Assembly (NCBI RefSeq): GCF_019219095.1
Contig: NZ_JAHUWH010000001.1
Location: 744,001-808,000, forward strand
Direction: 5' to 3'
DNA length: 64,000 nucleotides
Source: Acidovorax sp. sic0104
Lineage (GTDB): Bacteria; Pseudomonadota; Gammaproteobacteria; Burkholderiales; Burkholderiaceae_C
The translations under genes were made by a program, and so were the position numbers. Below the pieces are notes generated by a model. It worked only from the letters and a program-made list of their open reading frames with translations, made no database searches and was not told where the DNA came from. Position 1 is the first letter of the stretch; every line of letters begins with the position of its first letter. Shown here one piece after another: positions 44,451 to 53,679 of this stretch.

Positions 44451-45505
44451 TCACTCTGCCACTCGCCCTCGACGGCTCCACCGGCGAGGGCGGTGGCCAG
44501 ATCCTGCGCACCGGCCTGGCGCTGTCCATGGTCACCGGCCGGCCGCTGCACATCACGCGCATCCGCGCGGGGCGGCCCAAGCCTGGGTTGATGCGCCAGC
44601 ACCTGGCCTGCGTGCAGGCCGCAGTGGCCGTGTGCGGCGGGCAGGCGGACGGCGCAGAGCTGGGTTCGCAAACGCTGCTTTTCGCGCCCGGCGCGGTGCG
44701 CTCGGGCGACTACCGCTTTCAGATCGCGACGGCGGGCAGCTGCCTGCTGGTGCTGCAGACTGTGCTGCCCGCGCTGATGCTGGCCGGCAGCGAAAGCCGT
44801 GTGCAGCTGTCGGGCGGCACGCACAACCCGATGGCGCCGCCTTTCGACTTTCTGGAACGGTCGTTTGCGCCGCTGGTTCGGCGGCTGGGCTTGGGACTGG
44901 ACCTGCAACTGCAGCGCCGCGGTTTCTACCCCGCCGGGGGCGGCGAGCTGGTGGCGAACATCACGCCTTCAGTGCAGCCACTGACACCGGTGGATGTGAT
45001 GGAGCGCGGGGCGCTGCTCAATGCCTACGGTGAGGCGCTGGTGCCGGGCCTGGCGCGCAACATCGCGCACCGCGAGCTGGAGGCCCTGGGCCAGCGCACG
45101 GGCTGGACGTTCGAGGCGGGGCAGCTGCGCAACCCGCCCACACGGCAGAACGAAGGGCCGGGCAACGCGCTCATCGCCACGCTGGAGCACGAGCACTTGA
45201 CCGAGGTGTTCTGCCAGCTGGGCGAGCGCAGCCTGTCGGCCGAGCAGGTGGCCAAGCGGCTGGCGGACGAGGTGCGCACATTCCAGCGCAGCGCGGGCGC
45301 TTTAGGCCCGCACCTGGCCGACCAGTGGATGCTGCCGCTGGCGCTGGCCGTGTGGCGCAGCGGGCGGGCCGCGCGCTATACCTGCACCGAGGTGACGCAG
45401 CACACGGCCACGAATGCGCAGACGATCGAGCTGGGCCTGCCGGTGCGGGTGGAGATCACACCCGTGGAGCGCGCGATGCAGGTGGAGATCAGCCCGCTGC
45501 GCTAG
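44438..45505 (+). CDS. rtcA: RNA 3'-terminal phosphate cyclase RtcA
   Basis: Converts RNA 3'-phosphate to 2',3'-cyclic phosphate using ATP. 355 residues, slightly longer than the 338 of E. coli. The N-terminal LDGSTGEGGGQILRTGLALS is the family hallmark, followed by IRAGRPKPGLMRQHL, GGTHNPMAPPFDFLE and YPAGGGEL. The adenylylated histidine is probably the one in TQHTATNAQT near residue 325. It is the last gene of the repair operon; the gap after it holds a half REP at 45651-45678 and then cysK. Confidence 0.95.
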   Translation: MSDVITLPLALDGSTGEGGGQILRTGLALSMVTGRPLHITRIRAGRPKPGLMRQHLACVQAAVAVCGGQADGAELGSQTLLFAPGAVRSGDYRFQIATAGSCLLVLQTVLPALMLAGSESRVQLSGGTHNPMAPPFDFLERSFAPLVRRLGLGLDLQLQRRGFYPAGGGELVANITPSVQPLTPVDVMERGALLNAYGEALVPGLARNIAHRELEALGQRTGWTFEAGQLRNPPTRQNEGPGNALIATLEHEHLTEVFCQLGERSLSAEQVAKRLADEVRTFQRSAGALGPHLADQWMLPLALAVWRSGRAARYTCTEVTQHTATNAQTIELGLPVRVEITPVERAMQVEISPLR

Positions 45506-45650
45506 CAGGCGGCGATGGGACGCCCGGGCTATATCCATATCACCGGAGCCGTCGCTGAACTGGTTCAGAATGCGCGTGACGCCGCAATGCCGCGAACAGC
45601 AGGCCCCGTCGCGCCAGTCTTGCGAAGTGCCGGGCCCTGCGTCACGCCCA

Positions 45651-45678
45651 GGCTTCGACAGGCTCAGCCCGAACGGGC
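45651..45678. repeat. Half REP-like sequence (family R) upstream of cysK
   Basis: GGCTTCGACAGGCTCAGCCC plus GAACGGG is one arm of the family-R palindrome without its partner. It lies in the 252-bp rtcA-cysK gap, and similar text (CCGGGCCCTGCG) occurs on both sides of it at about 45630 and 45687. No promoter could be fixed. Confidence 0.75.
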
Positions 45679-45757
45679 GGGGTGGACCGGGCCCTGCGGC
45701 GGGCGGTATCGGCATGCCAGTTCCCCTTTCCATTGATTGACCTTCACAGGAGACGCC

Positions 45758-46675
<918 letters not shown>

Positions 46676-46711
46676 GCCCCCTGATACCCGTCGCTTTCGA
46701 AAACAAAAAAA

Positions 46712-46771
46712 CCGTTCACGCTGAGCCTGTCGAAGCGCCGCGCAAGGCGTCGACAGGCTCAGCCCGAACGG
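46712..46771. repeat. REP-like palindrome (family R) after cysK
   Basis: CCGTTCACGCTGAGCCTGTC ... GACAGGCTCAGCCCGAACGG, 37 bp after the cysK stop, with an A-run just before it (46704-46711). On the minus strand the hairpin would be followed by T7, so it resembles a terminator facing toward cysK; on the plus strand it is a plain hairpin. Confidence 0.85.
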
Positions 46772-47040
46772 TAGTGAATGATTGAACGCGCCCTCCTGCG
46801 GCGCCGCGATCCACGGCGGTCCGGGCGTTCGGGCGGGTCATTGGGGGGCGCTTCCCACCACATACAGCGCGGGCGCCGACGCGGTCCCCGCAAGCCTTTT
46901 CGGGCAGCACAGCACATACCAACGGCCAGCCGTCCTACAGGGGCAGCGCGGCGCGGACACAACAATCGTTTGTACCTTTCGGGCCGCCCTGCATGGGACG
47001 CGCACCGGGGTGCCACACACAACGATTTGTCTGTCTGCCC
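46772..47040 (+). other. 269-bp gap upstream of the ybhP-like gene
   Basis: No credible gene. Two similar AT-richer boxes occur: ACACAACAATCGTTTGTA at 46957-46974 and ACACACAACGATTTGTCT at 47015-47032, each an ACAA...TTGT inverted repeat. They lie 85 and 26 bp before the ATG at 47041 and could be operator or promoter sites of the following operon. No clear -10/-35 pair was found. Confidence 0.45.
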
Positions 47041-47805
47041 ATGGCCAACACCGATTCCAAGCCCATTGCGTTCAAGGTCCTGACCGTGAACGTGCACAAG
47101 GGTTTCACCACGTTCAACCGCCGGTTCATCCTGCACGAGCTGCGCGAGGCGGTGCGGGACGTGGAGGCCGACCTGGTGTTCCTGCAGGAAGTGCTGGGCA
47201 CGCACCACAAGCATGCGAGCCGGCTGTCGAACTTTCCGCAGGTGCCGCACTACGAGTTCCTGGCGGACACGATCTGGTCGCAGTACGCCTATGGCCGCAA
47301 CGCGGTGTACGACAACGGCGACCACGGCAACGCGCTGCTGTCCAAGTTCCCCATCGTCCACTACGAGAACCACGACATCTCCATCGCCGGACCCGAGCGG
47401 CGCGGCATGCTGCATTGCATCCTGCAGCCGCCAGGGCACCATCTGCCGGTGCATGCGATCTGCGTGCACCTGGGCCTGCAGGAGTCGCACCGCCAACGCC
47501 AGTTGCAGCGGGTGTGCGAGCTGATCGAGTCCTTTCCGAAGGACGAGCCCGTGGTGCTGGCCGGCGACTTCAATGACTGGCGGCACCGTGCCCACGCCAT
47601 CCTGCACCGGGGTGCGGGCCTGCAGGAGGTGTTCGTGCAGGCCTTCGGGCGCGCGGTGCGGACATTTCCAGCATCGATGCCCCTGCTGGCGCTGGACCGC
47701 ATCTACGTGCGCAATGCATCGGTGCATTCGCCCCTGACCTTGCCCAAGAAACCGTGGGACAAACTCTCTGACCACGCCCCACTGGCCGCGGAGATCTACC
47801 TATGA
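47041..47805 (+). CDS. ybhP: Endonuclease/exonuclease/phosphatase-family protein (YbhP-like)
   Basis: 254 residues from the ATG at 47041 (MANTDSKPIAFKVLTVNVHKGF). The DNase I-like fold is shown by the metal-binding VNVHKGF, VFLQEVLG (Glu), GNALLSKFP, AICVHLGL (His), VVLAGDFNDWRHR (Asp/Asn) and LSDHAPLAAEI (Asp-His). Its stop overlaps the clsB start by 4 bp and ybhN follows, reproducing the E. coli ybhP-clsB-ybhN order. It probably acts on a phospholipid headgroup or phosphodiester at the membrane, but this is unproven. Confidence 0.9.
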   Translation: MANTDSKPIAFKVLTVNVHKGFTTFNRRFILHELREAVRDVEADLVFLQEVLGTHHKHASRLSNFPQVPHYEFLADTIWSQYAYGRNAVYDNGDHGNALLSKFPIVHYENHDISIAGPERRGMLHCILQPPGHHLPVHAICVHLGLQESHRQRQLQRVCELIESFPKDEPVVLAGDFNDWRHRAHAILHRGAGLQEVFVQAFGRAVRTFPASMPLLALDRIYVRNASVHSPLTLPKKPWDKLSDHAPLAAEIYL

Positions 47806-49088
47806 GCCTGCGACGCCCCACCTTCCGCCCACCGCGTTCGTCCCGCTGGGTGTCCGGCAACCACTTCGAACTGCTGGAGAACGGCGAGGAGTTCTTTCCC
47901 CGCGTGTTCGACGCCATCCGTGGCGCGCAGCGCGAAGTGGTGCTGGAGACCTTCATCCTGTTCGAGGACAAGATCGGCCAGGAGCTGCACGGCGCATTGC
48001 TGGCCGCTGCCGAACGCGGGGTGGAAGTGCATGTGCTGGTGGACGGCTTCGGCTCGCCCGACCTTTCGGACACCTTTGTCGGCCAGTTGGTGAACGCGGG
48101 CGTGCGCTTTCGCATCTTCGACCCGGGCCGGCGCTTCCTGGGCCAGCGGCTGAATCTGCTGCGCCGCATGCACCGCAAGATCGTGGTGGTGGATGGAGAG
48201 CTGGGCTTCATCGGGGGCATCAACTACTCGGCCGACCACGTGGCCGACTTCGGGCCCGAGGCCAAGCAGGATTATTCCGTCGCCGCACGCGGTCCCATCG
48301 TCGCGCAGATGCACCGCTTTGCGCGCGAGGCGGTGCTGGGCCGTACCCGGGGCCGGCCCCAGCAGCCCCCTGCCGGTGCCACCGATCCAGAGTCGCCCCG
48401 CGCCGGCACGGCCGACGCGATCTTCGTCACGCGCGACAACCACCAGCACACCAACGACATCGAGCGGCACTACCGCGTGGCGCTGCGTTCGGCCCGCCAC
48501 CGCGTGGTGATTGCCAACGCGTACTTCTTCCCGGGGTACCGCTTCATCCGCGAGATGCGGCGTGCCGCCAAGCGCGGCGTGGACGTGCGGCTCATCCTGC
48601 AGGGCCAGCCCGACATGGCCATCGTGCGCACGGCGGCCAGCATGCTGTACGACCACCTGATACGCGCCGGCGTGCGCATCTATGAATACTGCGACCGGCC
48701 GCTGCACGGCAAGGTGGCGCTGGTGGATGACGAATGGTCGACCGTGGGGTCGAGCAACCTCGACCCGCTGAGCCTGTCGCTCAATCTCGAGGCCAATGTG
48801 ATCATTCGCGACCGCGCCTTCAACGACCATCTGCACGGCCGCCTGGCGCACCTGATGGACAACAGCTGCAAGCAAATCAAGGCCACGCCGCCCGGGCGCT
48901 TCGACGGCCTGCGCTTGCTGCGCAGCTACTTCGTCTTCCACCTGATGCGCTGGTTCCCCACCTGGGCAGGCTGGCTGCCGCGTCATGAGCCCACCATCAC
49001 CATGGTGCGCACGCCTGCGACGCAAACGCCGAGCGCATCGGACGCACCGGCCAAGGCATCGGGCCGCAACGCGGGCCTGGCGGCCTGA
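47802..49088 (+). CDS. clsB: Cardiolipin synthase B
   Basis: Phospholipase D-superfamily enzyme that condenses phospholipids to cardiolipin. 428 residues without the N-terminal membrane helices of ClsA, as expected for ClsB. Two HKD motifs are complete: MHRKIVVVDGELGFIGG near residue 125 and LHGKVALVDDEWSTVGSSN near 305. ETFILFEDKIG and GVDVRLILQG also fit. It overlaps ybhP by ATGA and is followed 31 bp later by ybhN. Confidence 0.94.
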   Translation: MSLRRPTFRPPRSSRWVSGNHFELLENGEEFFPRVFDAIRGAQREVVLETFILFEDKIGQELHGALLAAAERGVEVHVLVDGFGSPDLSDTFVGQLVNAGVRFRIFDPGRRFLGQRLNLLRRMHRKIVVVDGELGFIGGINYSADHVADFGPEAKQDYSVAARGPIVAQMHRFAREAVLGRTRGRPQQPPAGATDPESPRAGTADAIFVTRDNHQHTNDIERHYRVALRSARHRVVIANAYFFPGYRFIREMRRAAKRGVDVRLILQGQPDMAIVRTAASMLYDHLIRAGVRIYEYCDRPLHGKVALVDDEWSTVGSSNLDPLSLSLNLEANVIIRDRAFNDHLHGRLAHLMDNSCKQIKATPPGRFDGLRLLRSYFVFHLMRWFPTWAGWLPRHEPTITMVRTPATQTPSASDAPAKASGRNAGLAA

Positions 49089-49119
49089 GCGCGGCGGCCC
49101 GGACTTCCACCCACCGACG

Positions 49120-50175
49120 ATGCCCATGGCCGCCACCGCACCACACCACCCGGCCCTGGCCGGCCAGCCCGACACCGCCCCGGCAACCTCGGGCTGGCGA
49201 AGCATCACGCGGCGGCGCTGGTGGCCCTGGCTCACGCGCGGCCTGGCGCTGGCCTTCTTCGCGGTCGTCGCGTGGCTCATCGTGCGGCAGGCGCGCACGG
49301 TGGACTGGCCGGCGGTGTGGCAGGCGCTGCAGGCCCTGCCGGCGGGCGTGCTCCTCATCGCGGGCGCGCTGGCACTGGCCAGCCACGGCACCTACGGCAC
49401 GTTCGACCTGATCGGCCGCCACTGCACGGGCCACCGCCTCTCGCGCCCTGCCACGCTGGGCATTGCGATGACCAGCTACCCCTTCACCCTGAACCTGGGC
49501 TCGCTGATCGGCGGCGTGGGCGTGCGCTACCGGCTGTACGAGCGCCGGGGCGTGGACCCCGGCACCATCGGCCAGGTGGTGGGCACCAGCATCCTCACGA
49601 ACTGGGTGGGCTACCTGCTGCTGGCGGCCGTGCTGCCCTGGCTGTGGCAGCCGCCCGCGATGGCAGGCTGGGCGGTGGAACCCTGGCAACTGCGGACAGG
49701 GGGTGTGCTGGTGGGTTGCCTGCCGGCCGCCTACCTGGTGCTGTGCGCGATGCGTGCAGGCAAGGCGCTCACCCTGCGGGGCCACGAGTTCCCGCTGCCG
49801 CGTTGGCCCGTGGCCCTGTGGCAGGTGGCCGTCTCGGCCGCCAACTGGATGCTAATGGCTGCGGCGCTGTGGACGGTGCTGCAGGGCCAGGTGAGCTACC
49901 CCGCCGCGCTGGCCACCGTGCAATTGGGCGCGGTGGCCGGGCTCATCCTGCGCGTGCCGGCGGGCCTGGGCGTGCTGGAGGCCGTAGGCGTCGCCCTGCT
50001 GGCCAGCGGCGCGGCAGGTGCCCCGGGCCAGGACAAGGTGCTGGCCGCGCTGCTGGCCTACCGGGCGCTGTACTACTTCGTGCCGCTGGTGCTGGCGGCC
50101 GCGGCTTTCGGCGTGGCCGAGCTGCGCTGGCGGCGCCACGACGGCGCAGATGTGCCGGATTCAGATCAAAAATAG
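49120..50175 (+). CDS. ybhN: YbhN-like UPF0104/lysylphosphatidylglycerol-synthase-TM protein
   Basis: 351 residues from the ATG at 49120 (an ATG at 49126 is equally possible). About eight membrane segments are visible, for example GLALAFFAVVAWLIV, GVLLIAGALALASHG and WVGYLLLAAVLPWLW. The UPF0104 core is recognised in SYPFTLNLGSLIGGVGVRYRL, split: SLIGGVGVRYRLYERRG, and RVPAGLGVLEAVGVALL. It is the third gene of the ybhP-clsB-ybhN unit, an inner-membrane protein likely linked to phospholipid handling. Its stop codon lies inside a family-S repeat (50166-50222). Confidence 0.9.
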   Translation: MPMAATAPHHPALAGQPDTAPATSGWRSITRRRWWPWLTRGLALAFFAVVAWLIVRQARTVDWPAVWQALQALPAGVLLIAGALALASHGTYGTFDLIGRHCTGHRLSRPATLGIAMTSYPFTLNLGSLIGGVGVRYRLYERRGVDPGTIGQVVGTSILTNWVGYLLLAAVLPWLWQPPAMAGWAVEPWQLRTGGVLVGCLPAAYLVLCAMRAGKALTLRGHEFPLPRWPVALWQVAVSAANWMLMAAALWTVLQGQVSYPAALATVQLGAVAGLILRVPAGLGVLEAVGVALLASGAAGAPGQDKVLAALLAYRALYYFVPLVLAAAAFGVAELRWRRHDGADVPDSDQK

Positions 50176-50222
50176 CCTGCGACGCTTACACAACAAGCGC
50201 CATTAGCTATTATTTCAATAGC
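50166..50222 (-). repeat. Short palindromic repeat (family S) overlapping the ybhN stop
   Basis: On the minus strand: GCTATTGAAATAATAGCT, GGCGCTTGTTGTGTAAGCG, then CGCAGGCTATTTTTGATC. It is a full-length family copy. The ybhN reading frame ends at the TAG inside it (50173-50175), so the C-terminal SDQK is repeat-derived. Confidence 0.82.
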
Positions 50223-50350
50223 AAACCACACTCCAGCAGGTGGCCTGCGGGGCCATAGGCAGCACAGCGGCCCCGCAGCCGGCCTCACCCCGGTAAAATC
50301 ACGGCCCCACGACTTTGCACCCCGCCCGATCGACACGGGCCCGCAAGACC

Positions 50351-52066
50351 ATGATCCGCCTTTCTGAAATCCGGCTGCCCTTCACGGCGGCCGAAGACCC
50401 CGATGCGCTGCTGCGCGCCGCCGCGGCCAAGCTCCTGGGCCTGGCCCCGGCCGACATCACCCACCTGCACGTCTTCAAGCGCAGCTTCGACGCGCGCAAG
50501 GTCGAGCTGCTGGCGGTCTACATCGTCGACATCACGCTCGCCCGGCCGGAACACGAAGCTGCGCTGCTGGCCCAGTTCGACAGCAACCCCCACATCCAGC
50601 CCACGCCCGACATGGCCTGGCACCCCGTCGGCCAGGCGCCTGCCGACCTGCCCCTGCGCCCCGTGGTGGTGGGCTTCGGACCCTGCGGCATCTTCGCCGC
50701 GCTGGTGCTGGCGCAGATGGGCTTCAAGCCCATCGTGCTGGAGCGCGGCAAGCCGGTGCGCGAGCGCACCAAGGACACCTGGGGCCTGTGGCGCAAGCGC
50801 GAACTGCACGCCGAGAGCAACGTGCAGTTCGGCGAAGGCGGCGCCGGCACCTTCAGTGACGGCAAGCTGTACAGCCAGATCAAGGACCCGCGCCACCTGG
50901 GCCGCAAGGTGATGAACGAGTTCGTCAAGGCAGGTGCTCCCGAAGAGATCCTGTACGTGGCCCACCCGCACATCGGCACGTTCAAGCTCGTGAAAGTGGT
51001 GGAGAACCTGCGCGAGCAGATCATTGCGCTGGGCGGCGAGATCCGCTTCGAGCAGCGCGTGACGGACGTGGTCGTCGAAGGCTCGGGCGACGCCCGCCAC
51101 CTGCGCGGCCTGAAGGTGCTGAACCAGGCCACGGGCGAGACCACCGACCTGCGCGCCGACCATGTGGTGATGGCCCTGGGCCACAGCTCGCGCGACACCT
51201 TTGCCATGCTGTACGACCGCGGCGTCGCCATGGAGGCCAAGCCGTTTTCCATCGGCTTTCGCATCGAGCACCCGCAGGGCATCATCGACCGCGCTCGCTG
51301 GGGCCGCCACGCCGGGCACCCGCTGCTGGGCGCAGCCGACTACAAGCTGGTGCACCACGCGCAGAACGGCCGCGCGGTGTACAGCTTCTGCATGTGCCCC
51401 GGCGGCACCGTGGTGGCCGCCACCAGCGAGCCCAACCGCGTGGTCACCAACGGCATGAGCCAGTACTCCCGCAACGAGCGCAACGCCAACGCCGGCATGG
51501 TGGTGGGGATCGACCCGCGCGACTACCCCACCGATGCCGCCGCCTTCGACACCCACCTGGGCCGCACCCACGGCATCGAAGCAATGCCGCAAGGGCGTTT
51601 TCACCCGCTCGCGGGCATCGTGCTGCAGCGCCAGTTGGAGTCCAACGCCTTCGTGCTCGGCGGGCGCGATTACAGCGCGCCGGGGCAACTGGTGGGCGAT
51701 TTCATTCAAGGCACGCCATCGAAACACCTGGGCGATGTGGAGCCCTCGTACAAGCCGGGCGTGGCCCTGGGCGACCTGCACGCCGCCCTGCCCGGCTACG
51801 CCATCGCCGCGCTGCGCGAGGCACTGCCCGTGTTCGGCCGCAAGATCAAGGGCTTTGACATGCACGACGCGGTGCTGACCGGCGTGGAGACGCGCACGTC
51901 GTCGCCGCTCAAGATCGGGCGGGGCGAGAACCTGCAGAGCCTGAACACGGCGGGCCTGTACCCCGCAGGCGAAGGTGCCAGCTATGCAGGGGGCATCCTG
52001 TCGGCCGGTGTGGACGGGATCAAGGTGGGCGAGGCCGTTGCGCGCGCCCTGCTGGGCACGTCCTGA
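50351..52066 (+). CDS. FAD-dependent oxidoreductase, COG2509 family
   Basis: 571 residues from the ATG at 50351 (MIRLSEIRLPF). An N-terminal ferredoxin-like/RNA-binding-like domain (1-100: VFKRSFDARK) precedes a dinucleotide-binding domain with VVVGFGPCGIFAALVLAQ near residue 110. EGGAGTFSDGKLYS, CMCPGGTVVAA, GRDYSAPGQLVGDF and GEGASYAGGILSAGVDG near the C-terminus are hallmarks of the uncharacterised FAD dehydrogenases of COG2509. The reaction is unknown. It is followed 12 bp later by a VUT-family transporter gene. Confidence 0.88.
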   Translation: MIRLSEIRLPFTAAEDPDALLRAAAAKLLGLAPADITHLHVFKRSFDARKVELLAVYIVDITLARPEHEAALLAQFDSNPHIQPTPDMAWHPVGQAPADLPLRPVVVGFGPCGIFAALVLAQMGFKPIVLERGKPVRERTKDTWGLWRKRELHAESNVQFGEGGAGTFSDGKLYSQIKDPRHLGRKVMNEFVKAGAPEEILYVAHPHIGTFKLVKVVENLREQIIALGGEIRFEQRVTDVVVEGSGDARHLRGLKVLNQATGETTDLRADHVVMALGHSSRDTFAMLYDRGVAMEAKPFSIGFRIEHPQGIIDRARWGRHAGHPLLGAADYKLVHHAQNGRAVYSFCMCPGGTVVAATSEPNRVVTNGMSQYSRNERNANAGMVVGIDPRDYPTDAAAFDTHLGRTHGIEAMPQGRFHPLAGIVLQRQLESNAFVLGGRDYSAPGQLVGDFIQGTPSKHLGDVEPSYKPGVALGDLHAALPGYAIAALREALPVFGRKIKGFDMHDAVLTGVETRTSSPLKIGRGENLQSLNTAGLYPAGEGASYAGGILSAGVDGIKVGEAVARALLGTS

Positions 52067-52078
52067 CGCAGTGGAGGC

Positions 52079-52627
52079 ATGGTGGCAAGTGTGCTGACAC
52101 GTCCGACCCGCACGCAGTTCGCGGCCTCTGCCTTGGCCATGGCCGCCGTGGTGCTGGCCTCCAACATCCTGGTGCAGTTCCCGCTGAACGACTGGCTCAC
52201 CTGGGGCGCCATCACCTACCCGATCGCGTTCCTGGTGAGTGAACTGGTCAACCGCGCCCACGGCCCGCAGCACGCGCGCCGCGTGGCCTGGGTGGGCTTT
52301 GCGGTAGCGGTGGCTGCTTCGCTGGTGCTCGCGCCTGCGCGCATTGCCATCGCGTCCGGCACGGCGTTTTTGCTGTCGCAATGGCTGGACATCGCCGTGT
52401 TCGACCGGCTGCGCCATGGCACCTGGTGGCGCGCGCCGCTGGTGGCCACGCTGTTGGCCGCGGTGCTGGACACGGCAGTGTTCTGGAGCATCGCGTTTGC
52501 CGGCAGCAGCGACCCGTGGTTGACCTGGGCGCTGGGGGATCTGGGTGTGAAGCTGGTGCTGGGGGTGGCGCTGCTGATGCCATTCAGGCTGCTGATGGGG
52601 AGCAACGTGGCGCGGCGTGCTGCTTGA
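52079..52627 (+). CDS. VUT-family (YhhQ-like) transporter, possible queuosine-precursor carrier
   Basis: 182 residues with five to six membrane segments (LAMAAVVLASNILVQF, WVGFAVAVAASLVLA, AVLDTAVFWSIAFAG). The VUT/DUF165 signature is visible in ITYPIAFLVSELVNR and GTAFLLSQWLDIAVFDRLR. YhhQ imports 7-cyano-7-deazaguanine, but the family is divided and short members may carry other substrates. GGAGG lies only 2 nt before this ATG; a GTG at 52082 is an alternative start. Likely co-transcribed with the FAD enzyme. Confidence 0.82.
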   Translation: MVASVLTRPTRTQFAASALAMAAVVLASNILVQFPLNDWLTWGAITYPIAFLVSELVNRAHGPQHARRVAWVGFAVAVAASLVLAPARIAIASGTAFLLSQWLDIAVFDRLRHGTWWRAPLVATLLAAVLDTAVFWSIAFAGSSDPWLTWALGDLGVKLVLGVALLMPFRLLMGSNVARRAA

Positions 52628-52653
52628 AGTTTTGGCGCGTCGTCTCTACCCGT

Positions 52654-53607
52654 ACGGGTGAGGTTGAGCCTGTCGAAACCGGGGCGCCTTACCCCGCCCG
52701 TTCGGGTTGAGCTTGTCGAAACCGGGGCGCCTCACCCCCGCCCGTTCGGGTTGAGCTTGTCGAAACCGGGGCGCCTCACCCCCGCCCGTTCGGGTTGAGC
52801 TTGTCGAAACCTGGGCGCGCTCGCGGGCTCGCTGAGGGGCAGCATGCCTGGTTCAAGTGCGGAGGCCGGGAGTCGCCCGGCGGCGAGTGTCTTTCTTTTG
52901 CTTCGCCAAAAGAAAGGCACCAAAGAAAAGGCGACCCTGCTGTCTGCGTCCCCTTCGCTGCGCTGCGGGGCAACCTGGGGTGCTCGGGCGCGGGGTGTGC
53001 CGCAGAACTCACTGCGCGCTGCGCGCTCCGTTCAGACAACTGCGGCAAGTCAGAGCACGAAGGCGTGTGTCCTTCGGCACACGCCCACCCCGCCCCCTGC
53101 GCGCCCCAGGCGCATCCAGAAGGGATGGAGGGCCAAACAGCCACACGGGCCATCGCGTTGCTCGGCCCCATCTCGCGGGCGCAAGCGCCACGCGCTGCGC
53201 GGGCGGGGCCGAGCAACGCGATGGCCCGTGTGGCTGTTTGGATGTTCGGCTGTCCACCCCCTGCTGGCTGCGCCTGCGGCGGGGCGGTTACGGGGTGGCA
53301 TGCGCGTCGGAGCGCGCATGCTTCGTGAACTGACTCGGCGCAGTTGTCTGAACGGAGCGCCGCAGGCGCGCAGTGAGTTCTGCGGCGCACCCCGCAACCG
53401 ACACGACGCAGGTCGCCCCGTAGCGCAGCGAAGGGGTCGCAGACTGGGGGTCGCCTTTCTTTTGGGTACTTTTCTTTGGCGAAGCAAAGAAGAAGTACCT
53501 CGCCCGCCGGGGCGAACTCCCGGCCTCCGCCCTTGAACCAGGCACACCGCCAATCAGCGAGCCCGCGAGCAGCACCCAGGTTTCGACAAGCTCAACCCAA
53601 ACGGGCT
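52654..53607. repeat. Compound long inverted-repeat element B (gene-free)
   Basis: Head of four tandem units (the last three starting at 52699, 52743 and 52787), left arm 52813-53169, right arm 53205-53607. The centre is a perfect 37-bp inverted repeat, 53133-53169 against 53205-53241, around a 35-nt loop. The right end GGTTTCGACAAGCTCAACCC (53579-53598) inverts the head unit. The distance from the head to the central GGGCCATCGCG is 333 bp in both A and B, and the right arm is about 365 bp in all three copies. It fills the gap between the VUT gene and the amidohydrolase. No credible protein gene is inside. Confidence 0.87.
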
Positions 53608-53679
53608 GGAGTGGAGCGAGGCAGGGGCGGGCGCCAGGCAGCGCAGGTGACACCACAACCAGCGCCAAGCCCCCACGCC

